Source: Theocolax elegans
Lineage: Eukaryota; Arthropoda; Insecta; Hymenoptera; Cerocephalidae
Assembly (NCBI GenBank): GCA_026168455.1
Contig: CM047428.1
Location: 37,811,546 to 37,875,545 of the forward strand
Direction: 5' to 3'
DNA length: 64,000 nt
Part shown: positions 32,616 through 44,135 of the stretch, one piece after another
Position numbering within the stretch: position 1 is the stretch's first letter
Layout: each line of letters starts with the position of its first letter
Translations under genes and position numbers: made by a program
The notes under the pieces: model-generated
What the model was told of the DNA's origin: nothing
The model's database searches: none
Seen by the model: only the letters and a program-made list of their open reading frames with translations

Positions 32616-32882
32616 CGCTAAAAAAATTTGTAAGTTCAGAAAATTAATATTCATAAATGTCAGTCAGTTTAAGTTACTGTGCATAATGAGCATTTCTCGC
32701 TCCATAAGCGTATCGCACATGATTGAACAACTGCATTCAATGGAGACTGTGACCGTCGGCATTAGCATGACCCGATGTACACCACGAGGAGGTTGCTCGA
32801 GCGGATTTTGTACATCATGTAGCCCTGATAAGGGCTGATATTTTTAAGGTAGAATAACTGTTTTAAAATTGTAAAACAAATA

Positions 32883-34241
32883 TTACACGTTTTCCTTTTT
32901 GCTGCTATAACGTGTTCTCTTTTCTTCAAAAGACCTGTGCAAAGGATTTTTTTTGCGCTTTTTACCTTTCCTTTGTGTATCTCTCTTAAGCATCCAACAA
33001 AAATCTGCCATCATATTTTCATCCCACCTTCCCTGGTATCGAGTTTCCATGACTTCAATGTCTTGGTGAAAACGTTCACCCTGCTCTTCACTGAAGTGTC
33101 CAAGATTCTCTGGAAATTTATCAAGATGTGAATGTAGAAAATGCAATTTTAAATTCATTAAGCATCCCAATTTTTGAAAGCTCTTCAACATTTCTGAAAC
33201 AATTTCCTTATACCGTGGGGTTTTTCTGTTTCCCAAAAAGTTTTCTGCAACTGCTTGGAAACTAAGCCAAGCTGTTCTCTCTACTTCATTCATTGTACTA
33301 CTGAAAATTGTATCTTTGAACATAGTTCGAATTTGCAGACCATCAAACACTCCTTCTTTTATTTTAGCATCAGAAATCTTTGGAAACTTTTTGCGTAAGT
33401 ACTGAAAACATTGACCAGTTTTATCCAGAGCTTTGACGAATTGCTTCATGAGTCCAAGTTTTATATGGAGAGGTGGAATCAAGATTTTTGTTGGATCTAC
33501 TAAGGATTCGTGAATGATGTTTCGTGAACCAGGAACGAATGAGGTTCTTACAGGCCATTCAATTTTTTTGTAATGATTCTGTCGATCTCTACTATCCCAC
33601 AAGCAAAGGTAGCAAGGGTTTTTTGTGAAACCAGATTGTTATCCAAGAAGCAACGTTATAATTTTTAAATCTCCACAAATCTGCCATTGATGATGCATGT
33701 AATCGATTTTTTCTAGCAGTACTTCCATACTTTCGTATTTTTCCTCCATGACAGTTGAATGAGCTATTGGAACTGGTGCATACACATTCGTATTGTGGAG
33801 TAAAACGGCCTTTATACTTCGTTTCGAAGAATCTATAAAAAGTCTCCAATCTTCGGATTTATAGCAATTTTCCTTCAATCCATTAATAAGTCCTTTTACA
33901 TCTGTGCAATATACCAGCGACGGAACTTCGTCCTTTGCAAAATATTTACGAAAATCTCGGTCTCGATCTCGATAAAAAGAAACTTTCGTATGCTGCTGTA
34001 GAAGATTTCTTTTCTTGAAAAATGATGCTAGGTACTCTGCACCATCTTTAGGTAATCCTAAATCTCGAACTAGATCATTTAATTCCAACTGTGAGACTAG
34101 TGCAGGAACTTTGGATTTTTCGTTGTGGGGAATGTATTCTTCTTCACTAATATCATTTTCATCACTTTCAAAATTACACTCTTCGGCAGAGTCTTCGTCA
34201 ACTTCCATTTTTTCAGGATCTTCACATGCACTAGTATTCAT
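32883..34241 (-). pseudogene. Unclassified transposase-like protein (longer copy), frameshifted
   Basis: The start ATG at 34241 opens an acidic N-terminus, then SQLELNDLVRDLGLPKDGAE, SFYRDRDRDFRKYF, DWRLFIDSSKRSIKAVLLHN, VPIAHSTVMEEKYE and HHQWQICGDLKI. The frame breaks near 33640, then reads C-x-W-D-S-R, PPLHIKLGLMKQFVKALDK, HFLHSHLDKFPENLGHFSEE, QGERFHQDIEVMETRYQGRW and a basic tail (RKGKKRKKN). About 450 residues in total. The D in CGDLK, the HIK and the SEEQGERFHQ region could be part of an RNase H-type DDE site, which would fit a transposase. I know this protein only as an abundant uncharacterised family in invertebrate genomes. The enclosing TIR element makes transposase the best guess. 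Confidence 0.65.
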
Positions 34242-34668
34242 TTGTATACTCCGTATTGAATTAGCTAAAATTGGTTGCGTTACGGATGGAACAGTTATGT
34301 AAGTGATTTTGTGCTTGTTTTTGATATTTTAAACTTTTATCATTCGCACAAAAGTAACAGTCATTTTTACTGCACTCTTCTTTCCATGTCACTGGATCAA
34401 TATACTAACATTTTACATTTTTCTCCTTTTTTCAATGATATAGCATCAACTTGCATGAGTTACAAATGATTTACGGAGCGCCATTGTTACGTTAATCTAT
34501 CTCGAAATTGAAAAGTTCTCTATATGTTCGTTTTATATCATTACCTATTTTTTCCGTAGAGTAAATACTTCATATTTACAACAAATATAACAGAAAACAT
34601 CGTGATCTTTATCGCTGGTGTGATATTGCGAATCAACCATTTACAGATTTAGTGTTTGTAACATTATA

Positions 34669-34977
34669 CATCGTAATAGACATCTTATCCGTATCTGCAT
34701 CCCTGAACAGTACATTGTCTGTATCCGCTCCCAGGGTACCTCCACGCGGTGACGGCGGGCAACGGAATTGTTTGTTTCCTTTTTTTTCTTCCGGCAGATT
34801 CCCTGGTGAAGGCATTCATGCCGTCATGGCGGGTACAGACAATGTATTCTTTACTATGCAGCAGGGTTTCGGATGCCCAGTAGCATCGGCCGCTGGCCAG
34901 GGCGAGAAAGCGGGCCCGCAGGCGTGTTATCAAGCGACCGCAGCTTTGCATTAGTTGGTGACTTGGCTTATGCAGAG
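34669..34977. other. Unique central spacer of the palindromic transposon
   Basis: GC-rich compared with the arms and without inverted partner. A 100-residue open frame runs through it, but its ends lie in the arm repeats and it resembles nothing I know. Looks like inserted foreign sequence. Confidence 0.5.
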
Positions 34978-35404
34978 TATAATGTTACAAACACTAAATC
35001 TGTAAATGGTTGATTCGCAATATCACACCAGCGATAAAGATCACGATGTTTTCTGTTATATTTGTTGTAAATATGAAGTATTTACTCTACGGAAAAAATA
35101 GGTAATGATATAAAACGAACATATAGAGAACTTTTCAATTTCGAGATAGATTAACGTAACAATGGCGCTCCGTAAATCATTTGTAACTCATGCAAGTTGA
35201 TGCTATATCATTGAAAAAAGGAGAAAAATGTAAAATGTTAGTATATTGATCCAGTGACATGGAAAGAAGAGTGCAGTAAAAATGACTGTTACTTTTGTGC
35301 GAATGATAAAAGTTTAAAATATCAAAAACAAGCACAAAATCACTTACATAACTGTTCCATCCGTAACGCAACCAATTTTAGCTAATTCAATACGGAGTAT
35401 ACAA

Positions 35405-35938
35405 ATGAATACTAGTGCATGTGAAGATCCTGAAAAAATGGAAGTTGACGAAGACTCTGCCGAAGAGTGTAATTTTGAAAGTGATGAAAATGATATTAGT
35501 GAAGAAGAATACATTCCCCACAACGAAAAATCCAAAGTTCCTGCACTATTCTCACAGTTGGAATTAAATGATCAAGTTCGAGATTTAGGATTACCTAAAG
35601 ATGGTGCAGAGTACCTAGCATCATTTTTCAAGAAAAGAAATCTTCTACAGCAGCATACGAAAGTTTCTTTTTATCGAGATCGAGACCGAGATTTTCGTAA
35701 ATATTTTGCAAAGGACGAAGTTCCGTCGCTGGTATATTGCACAGAACGTTTTCACCAAGACATTAAAGTCATGGAAACTCGATACCAGGGAAGGTGGGAT
35801 GAAAATATGATGGCAGATTTTGTTGGATGCTTAAGAGAGATACACAAAGGAAAGGTAAAAAGCGCAAAAAAATCCTTTGCACAGGTCTTTTGAAGAAAAG
35901 AGAACACGTTATAGCAGCAAAAAGGAAAACGTGTAATA
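35405..35938 (+). pseudogene. Internally deleted copy of the transposase-like gene
   Basis: Starts with the same N-terminus as the left-arm copy (differences: VSQ to FSQ and DLV to DQV), reaches VPSLVYCT and then jumps to ERFHQDIKVMETRYQGRWDE. About 300 codons with the putative catalytic region are missing, and it ends in a shifted frame near 35893. It cannot encode an active transposase but could encode a DNA-binding repressor. Confidence 0.75.
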
Positions 35939-36638
35939 TTGTTTTACAATTTTAAAACAGTTATTCTACCTTAAAATATCAGCCCTTATCAGGGCTACAT
36001 GATGTACAAAATCCGCTCGAACAACCTCCTCGTGGTGTACATCGAGTCATGCTAATGCCGACGGTCACAGTCTCTATTGAATGCAGTTGTTCAATCATGT
36101 GCGATACGCTTATGGAGCGAGAAATGCTCATTATGCACAGTAACTTAAACTGACTGACATTTATGAATATTAATTTTCTGAACTTACAAATTTTTTTAGC
36201 GATTACTATTTGACCTTTCCAGCTTGGGCGGTTTTTTGTCAATTTGTCCTTGAAATGACCTTGACCCTGACGTGATGGGCTCAAACAGAAGCCGGATTCG
36301 GATTCAGCGGGTCAAAATACTATAGGATATGAAGGTCTCCTCTTCAGGTCAGAAAATTTTTTTTTTTTGTGTGGCTGTGTTATTTATTAAATTCATTCAT
36401 AATTATTAATTTACTGTTACCGTACTACTATACTGCTGTATATATAAAATAACATAATATCTAATTAATATTTTATTACCAAACATAAGTGAACTATTAG
36501 TATTTTAATTTATCAGTAAATAATAATGTAATTTTTTTTAAATATTTTTTTACAATATTTTTTACAAAATTGTTTTGAACAAATGTTTTTTCTTAAACAC
36601 TAGTAATATTTCTATTTATTTACAGTTACACTTTTCTT

Positions 36639-36880
36639 TTACTTTTTCAGTCCTTTATTCACTTTCTTCTTGAATTCGTTAATGTCAATATCACCTTTTG
36701 GCTGAACAACTTCTACTTTACTCTCTTCAGGAGGTACAAATGCCTTAGCCCTTCTCTCCTCTCGTTTCTTAATAGCCTCTTTGTGCATTGCTTCTTGTTC
36801 CTTTCGTTTTTTGGCTCTCTTTTGTTCTTCCTTAAGGAAGTATTCACCGAGGGGGTGGAAAAGGTGTGTATGGTTTCTTA
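36639..36880 (-). pseudogene. KRR1: KRR1-like C-terminal fragment
   Basis: Encodes GEYFLKEEQKRAKKRKEQEA, AIKKREERRAKAFVPPEE and DIDINEFKKKVNKGLKK before a TAA at 36641-36639. This matches the conserved C-terminal basic region of KRR1, a small-subunit processome protein needed for 18S rRNA maturation. The KH domain is absent. It sits next to two copies of the N-terminal region, so it is a relic or transposon-captured fragment. Confidence 0.65.
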
Positions 36881-36954
36881 ATTTTTTTATTCCTTGGAGT
36901 TTTTTGTATGCTCACATGTTTTCCTTGTAGTTTAAACTGTCATACTCCCTTCTA

Positions 36955-37173
36955 TAAGGTCCAACTCTGGTTTGACAAAATGCTCGCTCAATTGCCTTTT
37001 GTACCAGTGACCAACATTCTTTCAAATACTTTTCCCTGTACATGGGAAAAAGTCGCAAAGGAACTCTCTTCTAGTAATTGATGTGGATTGTCTTTCGGCT
37101 TGAATTCAGATATTTTTAAAGACCACGCACTACCATAAACATTCAGCTCGTTTTCTCCTTCGGTCTCAGTCAT
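36955..37173 (-). pseudogene. KRR1: KRR1-like N-terminal fragment, copy 1
   Basis: Starts MTETEGENELNVYGSAWSLK and continues FKPKDNPHQLLEESSFAT. A one-base change in a T run then shifts the frame, after which YREKYLKECWSLVQKAIE is readable. These motifs are diagnostic for the KRR1 N-terminus. Confidence 0.7.
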
Positions 37174-37370
37174 TTTTCTTTCAAATCTTTAGGCTCAAAT
37201 AGTCTATAATATCTAAAAAATAAATAATAAATAGTTATCTTTTTATGATAACTAAAAAAAATTAAATTAAGGGAGGTTAAAATTTGTAAGAAGTTAACAG
37301 TTAATTGACAATGTGAAAAGAAAAAGTATAATTACCTTGTGAGAGTGTTTATTATTAAACAAGACAATAA

Positions 37371-37569
<199 letters not shown>

Positions 37570-37580
<11 letters not shown>

Positions 37581-37680
37581 TGAAATATATAATATATTTT
37601 ATTATTCTTTCTGACACTATGAAATATATAATATATTTTTATTATTCTTTCTGACACTATGAAATATATCTATATATATA
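37570..37680 (+). repeat. Three ~40-bp tandem repeats (CTTTCTGACACTATGAAATA type)
   Basis: GACACTATGAAATATAT occurs at about 37575, 37613 and 37654 with AT-rich spacers. Confidence 0.7.
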
Positions 37681-38129
37681 CGATGTGTGTAATGCTGAGA
37701 GTACCGCAGTAGCTCCCCTTTGCGGCCACCTCGCAAACAACTTGCCAACAGTTTTTACGTCTGTAGGCGTTCTCTCACGGGCTGGAAAAAATTTCGTCTC
37801 TTTCTATCTTTCGCATCTCCTATGACGCTATCTCTTTTTGTTTCCATCGAATGAAAAAGAAAGTGGAAATAGCAAAATTCGAGAATCGGAATTTAGCAAG
37901 CAACTTTAATAACATCGAATTTCTTCACTATGCACTTATGAATTCAAACCGGATTTATTGTAAAGTGAAAACTTATATAGAAAATAGATGTGAGATTTGT
38001 CGTTGCATAAATAAATAGTATAATTTTAAATTTACGAAAATATAAATAATCTGAGGGGTTACTTAGCTGTATAATAAGGGTTTACGCGCCTGCATACTTG
38101 CGATCAGGCGCTATCGCGCCTTTTGATTA
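37681..38129. other. Non-coding stretch
   Basis: Mixed composition with a GC-rich part (37700-37800). No gene, repeat or RNA recognised. Confidence 0.35.
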
Positions 38130-38743
38130 ATATGCTCATTAAACCATTCTTTTAAATCAACTGTTTTGTATACTGATTTGTTTTCAGAATTAAATTACTT
38201 AACTTCACTAGCGCTTTTTTATATTATATATTCACCAGTCAATTCAGCATTAATTTTTAAAGCACTATATTCGTTTAACATTTCCTTTATCTTTAACTCG
38301 AATAAACTTTGCGCATCATGCATAAACGATACAAAGTTTAAATGCTTGAGGTTTATTATAACACCAGATCGTATACGATTCTTGAATGCAGACTCCATAT
38401 CCTACCATTCAACACGTTTCTCTTCAACAGTTGATGATGTTGTTTGTAAGCTATTTATACGACCACCTGTTTTTAATAAATCAAGCAACTTATTTTTAAT
38501 ACTTAGCAGATAAGACATAGTTGTTTGACTTCTCTGTTTATGTGCTCTTGATAGAGATTTACCACTTTTTAGTTTTTGTAAAGAGCTGATAGATTCTGAA
38601 CATATATTAAACCATTGTAATATGTCAGAGTAAGTAGCAATACCTTTTGTTGCATAACCCAGAGAATTTAAGAACAGTTTCACTGTCGCTACAAAATACT
38701 CACGTGAACTGATTGCGGTAGATTTATTTATTTGTATGATCAA
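38130..38743 (-). pseudogene. N-terminal fragment of a third Polinton-like DNA polymerase B
   Basis: Begins MIIQINKSTAISSREYFVAT and runs to a stop at 38402. Beyond it ESAFKNRIRSGVIINLKHLN, LFELKIKEMLNEYSALKIN and TVDLKEWFNEHI follow in frame with further stops. This pattern is a conserved N-terminal region of protein-primed polymerases in invertebrate Polinton-like elements. The exonuclease and polymerase parts are lost. It lies divergently beside the QGF gene (start 39066). Confidence 0.55.
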
Positions 38744-39065
38744 AGAGAGATAGAATATACCTTTAATATGTATACCAGAGGAGAGAAGGAACAGACGTAC
38801 GTGAGCTCAATACTGCAACGGAAAACTTGTATACCTTCTGCTCCTTTAGACTACACCGAATGACACTATACTAATGTGAACTGTAGTAATCTTGACTGTT
38901 TGCAATGCTGCGTGTAAACTGATGCTCACAGCGAGATCGAGCCGTCTTTTTATACGCTCTTGTGATAGTGGAGGTAATGAAACTGGAGTGGGGATTGTAG
39001 AAGAGCTGTGAGTAGTAAAAGAGCTTTTATAAAGGACGAGAACGGTGTTAGTAAAAGAAAATATA

Positions 39066-39854
39066 ATGGATTATATAATTGATGTACAAGGTTTTACGAA
39101 CCAATTCATTGTCAAGGAAGTCGCGCTTATTGCTCTACAAAACGATGCTGTACCAATTGTATATCATATTAAATCATCTTGTAAATGGGACGATCTTCCT
39201 AAAGAATGTAAAAGCTCCAACGTGGTTGGAAATGAATTTTCATGGTATTCCATGGAGTTCAGGTGAAATCCCATATGAAGAAGTGACACAAACACTATTC
39301 AATGCTTTACGTGGAGTAAGCAGACTGTTTGTTAAAGGATTGGAAAAGAAAAAATGGCTCACGCAATTTGTACCACATAAGTAACTATATTTTTTTTTAT
39401 TATTATTTTAACGTCGCTCTTTTTATGCTCCCAAACCGGTGCTAATCAGCGACGGAGGTCATACGATGTCTTGGTGAAAAAAGCACTTGTTGAAAATACA
39501 TTCGCCAGTGGTGCTTGTATCAATCGGCCGGGGCTGGGAATAAGTATATTTGAACTAATTACTTAAATAATTTGTATTTACTTTATGCTTTATTACAGAC
39601 TCTTCCTGAATCTAGATGACCTAGGATGTCCAGCATTAAAAAACCTTTTGAAACCAGAACAGTTCGCATGTTTCATACATACACGATGCGTAAAGCCAAT
39701 TTGTGCGGTAAAAAACGCACGAAATTTACAAGGCTGGCTAGTAAGAGGAATAGAAAGAGAAATAGAATATGAAGACTGTTCAATGAACGGAAGTAGAAGC
39801 GATGTAAAAAGTGAATATGGGTTAAAACCATTTTGTAACCTAATGTATACTTAA
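39066..39854 (+). pseudogene. Uncharacterised 'QGF' protein, second member, with an intron
   Basis: Begins MDYIIDVQGF with FIVKEVALIALQNDA. A frameshift near 39210 is followed by HGIPWSSGEIPYEEV and RLFVKGLEKKKWLTQFVPH. GT at 39381 and AG at 39598 define an intron, after which the phase continues as KLFLNLDDLGCPALKNL, then C and H-rich FIHTRCVKPICAVKNARNL. The same motif order occurs at 21143-21643. Function unknown. The intron contains a SINE, so it may be an insertion that happens to be spliceable or an ancestral intron. Confidence 0.6.
39390..39541 (-). mobile_element. tRNA-derived SINE, 5'-truncated copy
   Basis: Reverse complement matches 63900-64000: CCCCGGCCGATTGATACAAG, CACCACTGGCGAATGTATTT, ACCAAGACATCGTATGACCT and TCCGTCGCTGATTAGCA. 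The tRNA head is missing. It extends beyond the other copy's visible end (GGTTTGGGAGCATAAAAAG) and ends in an A-rich tail (AATAATAATAAAAAAAA on minus). Confidence 0.8.
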
Positions 39855-39931
39855 ATTTTTATTTTACTTTGAATAATTATAAGTATGTATACTATTGTAA
39901 ATAAATGTTTGTATTTCTATAATAAATAAAG

Positions 39932-40016
39932 TTTAGAAAGTAGATGGAAGGACAAATTAAAATGGAGTGTCTCACAAGAAGGGGCGATGGACGGGGCCCT
40001 TTCTACTTTCTAAAAA
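39932..40016. mobile_element. Small hairpin MITE-like element
   Basis: TTTAGAAAGTAGA at the left and TCTACTTTCTAAA at the right form a 13-bp terminal inverted repeat around about 60 bp. Confidence 0.55.
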
Positions 40017-40039
40017 AAAATTAGTTATAATTTTTTTTT

Positions 40040-40240
40040 AAACTCATGCATATGCATACGTATACACTCATGAATGCATTCAGACACACACATAGTCTTT
40101 CTCACTCTTTTATATTAATATTATTTTTTCACACACACATACACACACTCACACACATGCATGCAATCTTTCTCATTCGTTTAAATTTTTGTTTTCGCAG
40201 ACACATACACATATGCACACACGAACACACATGCATACAA
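40040..40240 (+). repeat. (AC)n-rich microsatellite
   Basis: Repeated CACACACAT and ACACATGCAT motifs. Confidence 0.8.
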
Positions 40241-40367
40241 ACTTTATTTAAAAATATATAAAATACAATAATAAATACAAAGTTTAAAAAAGAAAATACA
40301 ATATAAAATGTGTAAACTACAATATAAAATATTAAAACACAATGTAAAATACAAAATACAAAATAAA

Positions 40368-41264
40368 TTATTTATATTTAGGTGACTGAGGCCTTCCTGT
40401 CGGTATTCTCATAGGTCTCGTCGGTTTTCTCACCCAAAGAGCATACACTCTATCTTCTTTTGTTTCATATTTTCTTTTTTTAAATAATCTAAGACTACCA
40501 TAATTTGTCAGTGGTATACTACCCTCCAAATCTAACATTGGCATATCTGGAAGCGGTGGAGGAGGCAGTGGTGGTAGATTTTATAATTCAATGATTTCCA
40601 TAACATTGATTGGAGGAGGGAGCAGTGGTGGTCTTTTAAGTGGTGGGGGCGTTCGTGGTGTCTACGGTCTCTTTGGTGATGTTGATCTTGATTGTTCGAA
40701 ATTCAATCGCCTCTGCCAAAATCGTGGAGGGGATGGAGATTTTATTATAGGAGTTTTAGGTCGTTTTGGTGGTGTAGTAGTAATGGGGGTATCGGGGGAA
40801 TAGTGAAGGAACAGGTGGAGGAGTGGTTGGTATCGGAGGATAAATAATTTGCGGAGGTAATGAAAAAATGATTGGCAGAGACGATGAAACTTTAAACTCC
40901 GATGGCTGTCTAGGAAAAGCTGCAGCGATGGGAATAACCATCACTGAAAGTTGATGCTATAAAAAATAAAAAATTTTATTAGAAGTTTGAATAAAAAAAA
41001 TCATATTCATACATGTTAGAAATAAATCAATTTTATTAAAGAATAAATTGTGTAAGATAGAATGAGAGAATGTGTAAAAGGTAGATCAAGAAACTCCCAG
41101 AGAAAGAGATAAGAAGAGAGAAGAATGAAAGAGAAAGAGAAAGAATATAATACCTTTATACTTACCTGATTCCATACTCCTCCGTACCATCCTGCAAGCA
41201 TGGGTACTCTTGCTTCGGTAATGCTCGCCATCTCGATCATGAGTGACAAAGGGTTGAGTTGCAC
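40368..41264 (-). pseudogene. Proline-rich protein, two exons, interrupted
   Basis: Exon 1 (41264 to about 41167) encodes MQLNPLSLMIEMASITEARV ending WNQ at a GTAAGT donor. Exon 2 begins after a TATAG acceptor near 40957 and encodes HQLSVMVIPIAAAF then a Pro-rich tract (PPIPTTPPPVPS). The frame shifts near 40795 and continues as PPKRPKTPIIKSPSPPRFW, PLPPPPLPDMPML and a basic C-terminus ending RPQSPKYK with TAA at 40370-40368. Stops occur near 40655 and 40585. No homologue recognised. Its position beside the QGF and polymerase fragments suggests a structural gene of the same element. Confidence 0.4.
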
Positions 41265-41269
41265 AAGCT

Positions 41270-41797
41270 TTTATAGGCGTAAAGGCACTGAAACGAATTT
41301 TCGAGAATGTTTCTATTTTTATTTTTAAGATTACCCTTAAATCTTATAAAAGAAATATTAAATTTTTAAATTAGTTCTTATTTGTCATTTTATTATATAC
41401 ATTTCATTGCTACATTAAAAGTTTATTTATATGTATAAATAATTTCAAGTAGAATCATAGTTATATATATATATTTAAATGTTAATAGAAGAATAAATAG
41501 CAAGTTCAATCTCTCTAGCGAGAGAGTATTCTCACTAGACATACAGTTAAAGAATTTCTAATATAAACAAAGACTTCATTTCATTCGTGAGCGAACAAGA
41601 ATAAATGAATATTCTACAACTTTTATAAATTAATTAACAATATATTATTTAGGTAATCGTTCTATATATAAAATATTTTACCAAAAAGAAATTATATATT
41701 TCACATAAAACATATATATTATATTATATATTCAGTTATTCTAAATGTACAAAATATTATATATGATACATTATTATTAGCATAAAATATATACAGG
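41270..41797. other. AT-rich stretch
   Basis: No gene seen. Contains CTCTAGCGAGAGAGTATTCT with a short inverted CTCT/AGAG motif. Confidence 0.35.
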
Positions 41798-42125
41798 GTG
41801 TTCTGAAATTCATTCCGTTAATTTCGCACACATATAAAACTCAAAATTCTAAACAACTTTTCTATTAGACAAATTTCGATTTGGAACTTATTTATTAAGT
41901 TATTGTTAGTTAAACATTATTATTTTGAGCCAATCAGAGCGCCGCAGCTGGCGATGGGCGGTGCAGCGAGACCGAAAGCGATGCGTGGAGGGAGCGCCCG
42001 GAGAGGGGAATGCGAGATCGAAAACGAAAACAAACTCGCATATTGGTCGATTTGTTTGTTATTGAACACGTTAATATGCGACAAATTAAAGAGAATCGGG
42101 AGATTGAAAAACGGCCGGTAAGGAA
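41798..42125 (+). repeat. Interspersed repeat, copy 2, with ACAGGGTGTTCTGAAATTCA end
   Basis: The start resembles the CAGGGTGTTC ends of abundant insect repeats. The part from 41885 is shared with 24857-25080 in inverted orientation, including the GC-rich GGCGATGGGCGGTGCAG core. Confidence 0.65.
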
Positions 42126-42128
42126 ATG

Positions 42129-43698
42129 TACTGAATTAGTACAAAATCAGTAATGAATCAATGTTGTATCATTACAGAATTAGTACTGTATCAATTTTGA
42201 AATTAATCAATTGAAGAAGGGCAATGTGTCCTTAAAAATTCAGTATTCAATAAATTCAGAATCTGTGTCAAATCAATACCCTGTTAAAAAAATTCACGCT
42301 GATTCAGTACTGATTTCTCTAAAAAATAAATAAAATAAAATTATTTAGATAATTCTCTAAAAAAAATTAGGTAAAAACATAAAATTGTCAAAAAAACATA
42401 AAATAAATAAAAAAAAGTATTACACATTTTTCTGTTTATGTTATAATAAATACTAAAATCAGTATGGAAGTAATAGCATTTCTCTAAGATTATATTATTT
42501 AACATTTCAAGTACATAAATTTCATTAATCCAATTGTTAGATATCAAAAAGACCTTCAACAAAGGTGTAAAAATTCGCAAGTATGATGTAATTTCAATTA
42601 CACTTTAGCAATTCTTATCTTACTTTATAAAAACTTACTGCAACAGAAAATAGTAAAATCAAAATGGAATCATCAAGTTTTCTGCAAAAAATTTAGTACA
42701 TTTACTTAAAAAGTATACTATACAAAATTTATTTTATAATTGTTAGCCCTGGCGTATCTTACATCAATAAATAAACAATATAATATTAATAATAATATTC
42801 ATTTGTGCATATTAATTTCTCCATATGTATTAAAACGTAAATATCTCTTTCTTATTGGTTTAAAATTATTTTGTGTATTTTTTTTAACCAATAAAATAGA
42901 GATATTTATGTTTTAATACATTATGGAGAAATTAATATCGTACAAATGAATGAATATTAATTCCATACTGATTTTAGTATTTTCTATTGCATGATTTACT
43001 ATCTTCTATCTGCTTCATTCACAAACAGTTACAATAAGGTAATGAAAACATATTCGTAGACGTTTCAAAAAGCCTAGTTACAATTAATATGAAATTGCTG
43101 CAATATATTACTAAATATATATTGTTCTTCTAATATGGTACCGATATGTACATTAAAATTTTAACTTGTATGAAATTGTCCATATTTTTAAAAATATGTT
43201 TATTCCATTAAAATTAATACCATTAAAATAAATTCTAACTGGGCTTTTTGAAATGTCTACAAATATGTTTTTATTATCTTTGTAACTGTTTGTGAATATA
43301 GCATTCAGAATAGACTGAGAAATGATTGATCATGAAAGTTAAGCAGCATTGACCGCGGTTAGTAAGTGGATGGGTGAATAACTAACATAAACAGAAAAAT
43401 GTGTAATACTCTTTTTTATTTATTTTATGTTTTTTTTGACAATTTTATTTGTTTTACCTAATTTTTTTTAGAGAATTATCGAAAAAATTTTATTTTATTT
43501 ATTTTTAGAGAAATCAGTACTGAATCAGCGTGAATTTTTTGAACAGGGTATTGATTTGACACTGATTCTGAATTGATTGAATACTGAATTTTTAAGGGCA
43601 CATTGCCCTTCTTCAATTGAATAATTTCAAAATTGATACAGTACTAATTCCGTAATGATACAACATTGATTCATTACTGATTTTGTACTAATTCAGTA
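42129..43698. mobile_element. ~1.57-kb foldback element with long inverted arms
   Basis: The left arm (TACTGAATTAGTACAAAATC from 42129 to about 42442) is the inverse of the right arm (about 43384-43698). It contains CAGTACTGATTTCTCTAAA and GAAGAAGGGCAATGTG on both sides. The interior has a second inverted pair (AATAAATATCTC-type, 42835-42925), a copy of the AT-rich family hairpin (42547) and AAAAAGCCTAGTTACAATTA against TAACTGGGCTTTTTGAAATG. No coding frame. Confidence 0.85.
43334..43376 (+). ncRNA. 5S rRNA-derived segment (Pol III internal promoter)
   Basis: GAAAGTTAAGCAGCATTGAC followed by GCGGTTAGTAAGTGGATGGG and TGA aligns with the internal control region of 5S rRNA (box A AAGTTAAGCAGC, box C GTTAGTACTTGGATGGGTGA). 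Only the middle of 5S is present. It lies immediately inside the right arm of the foldback element, so this may be a 5S-derived SINE remnant or a captured promoter. Confidence 0.75.
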
Positions 43699-43699
43699 A

Positions 43700-43998
43700 G
43701 AAATCGATTTTGCGTTTTGATGAGAATTACTACTGAGTCAGTATTGATTTTGATCAATATCGGTAGCTATTATTTATTAATTCCATAATGATTTCATCAC
43801 AGAATCAATACTGAATCAATAGGAACTTTTTCAACGGGGATATAGATATATACATTTGGGATTGAATTCGTAATTTACAGTTCTATTTTTATTCGCACAT
43901 TTATAATGATTTAAACATTTTTCTTGCATAATTTTTCAACTATTTATTATCGAATTTTGAATCTAGAAATAGTCATTTGCACATTTCTTAAATATTTT
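43700..43998. other. AT-rich stretch
   Basis: Contains further ACTGATT-type short motifs like those of the adjacent foldback element. No gene. Confidence 0.35.
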
Positions 43999-43999
43999 G

Positions 44000-44135
44000 G
44001 TTTAGTGATATATCAAGCGATTTATCAAGTGATAAATAGCGCCTAATCGTCAAGTGATATATCACTCAATAAATCACCCGATAAATCACTTGATAAATCA
44101 CTCGATAATTCGCGTGATTAATCATACGATTATTT
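44000..44135 (+). repeat. Short tandem repeat of ~12 bp (GATAAATCACTT type)
   Basis: About ten degenerate copies: GATATATCA, GATAAATCACTT, GATAAATCACTC and so on. Confidence 0.75.

Larger units (their letters stand above)
31985..36379. mobile_element. ~4.4-kb palindromic DNA transposon, TTA target site, unclassified family
   Basis: The ends are exact inverted repeats beginning CACAGCCACACAAAAAAAA, followed by TTTTCTGACCTGAAGAGGAG. Both ends are flanked by TTA (31982-31984 and 36380-36382), a 3-bp target-site duplication. The two arms meet at a 309-bp unique spacer (34669-34977). Both arms carry the same gene facing outward from the centre, full-length-like in the left arm (32883-34241) and internally deleted in the right (35405-35938). 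Subterminal tandem repeats exist only in the left arm. The right arm looks like a deletion derivative of the left, joined head to head. Confidence 0.85.
38130..41264. mobile_element. Polinton-like element C (fragment)
   Basis: Polymerase N-terminus (-), QGF protein (+) and Pro-rich protein (-) form a compact cluster different from elements A and B. No capsid or ATPase is present. Confidence 0.45.

Noticed and set aside
34652..34954. 100-codon frame in the spacer of the palindromic transposon
   Set aside because: Starts in the inverted arm and has no recognisable domain; open frames exist on both strands.
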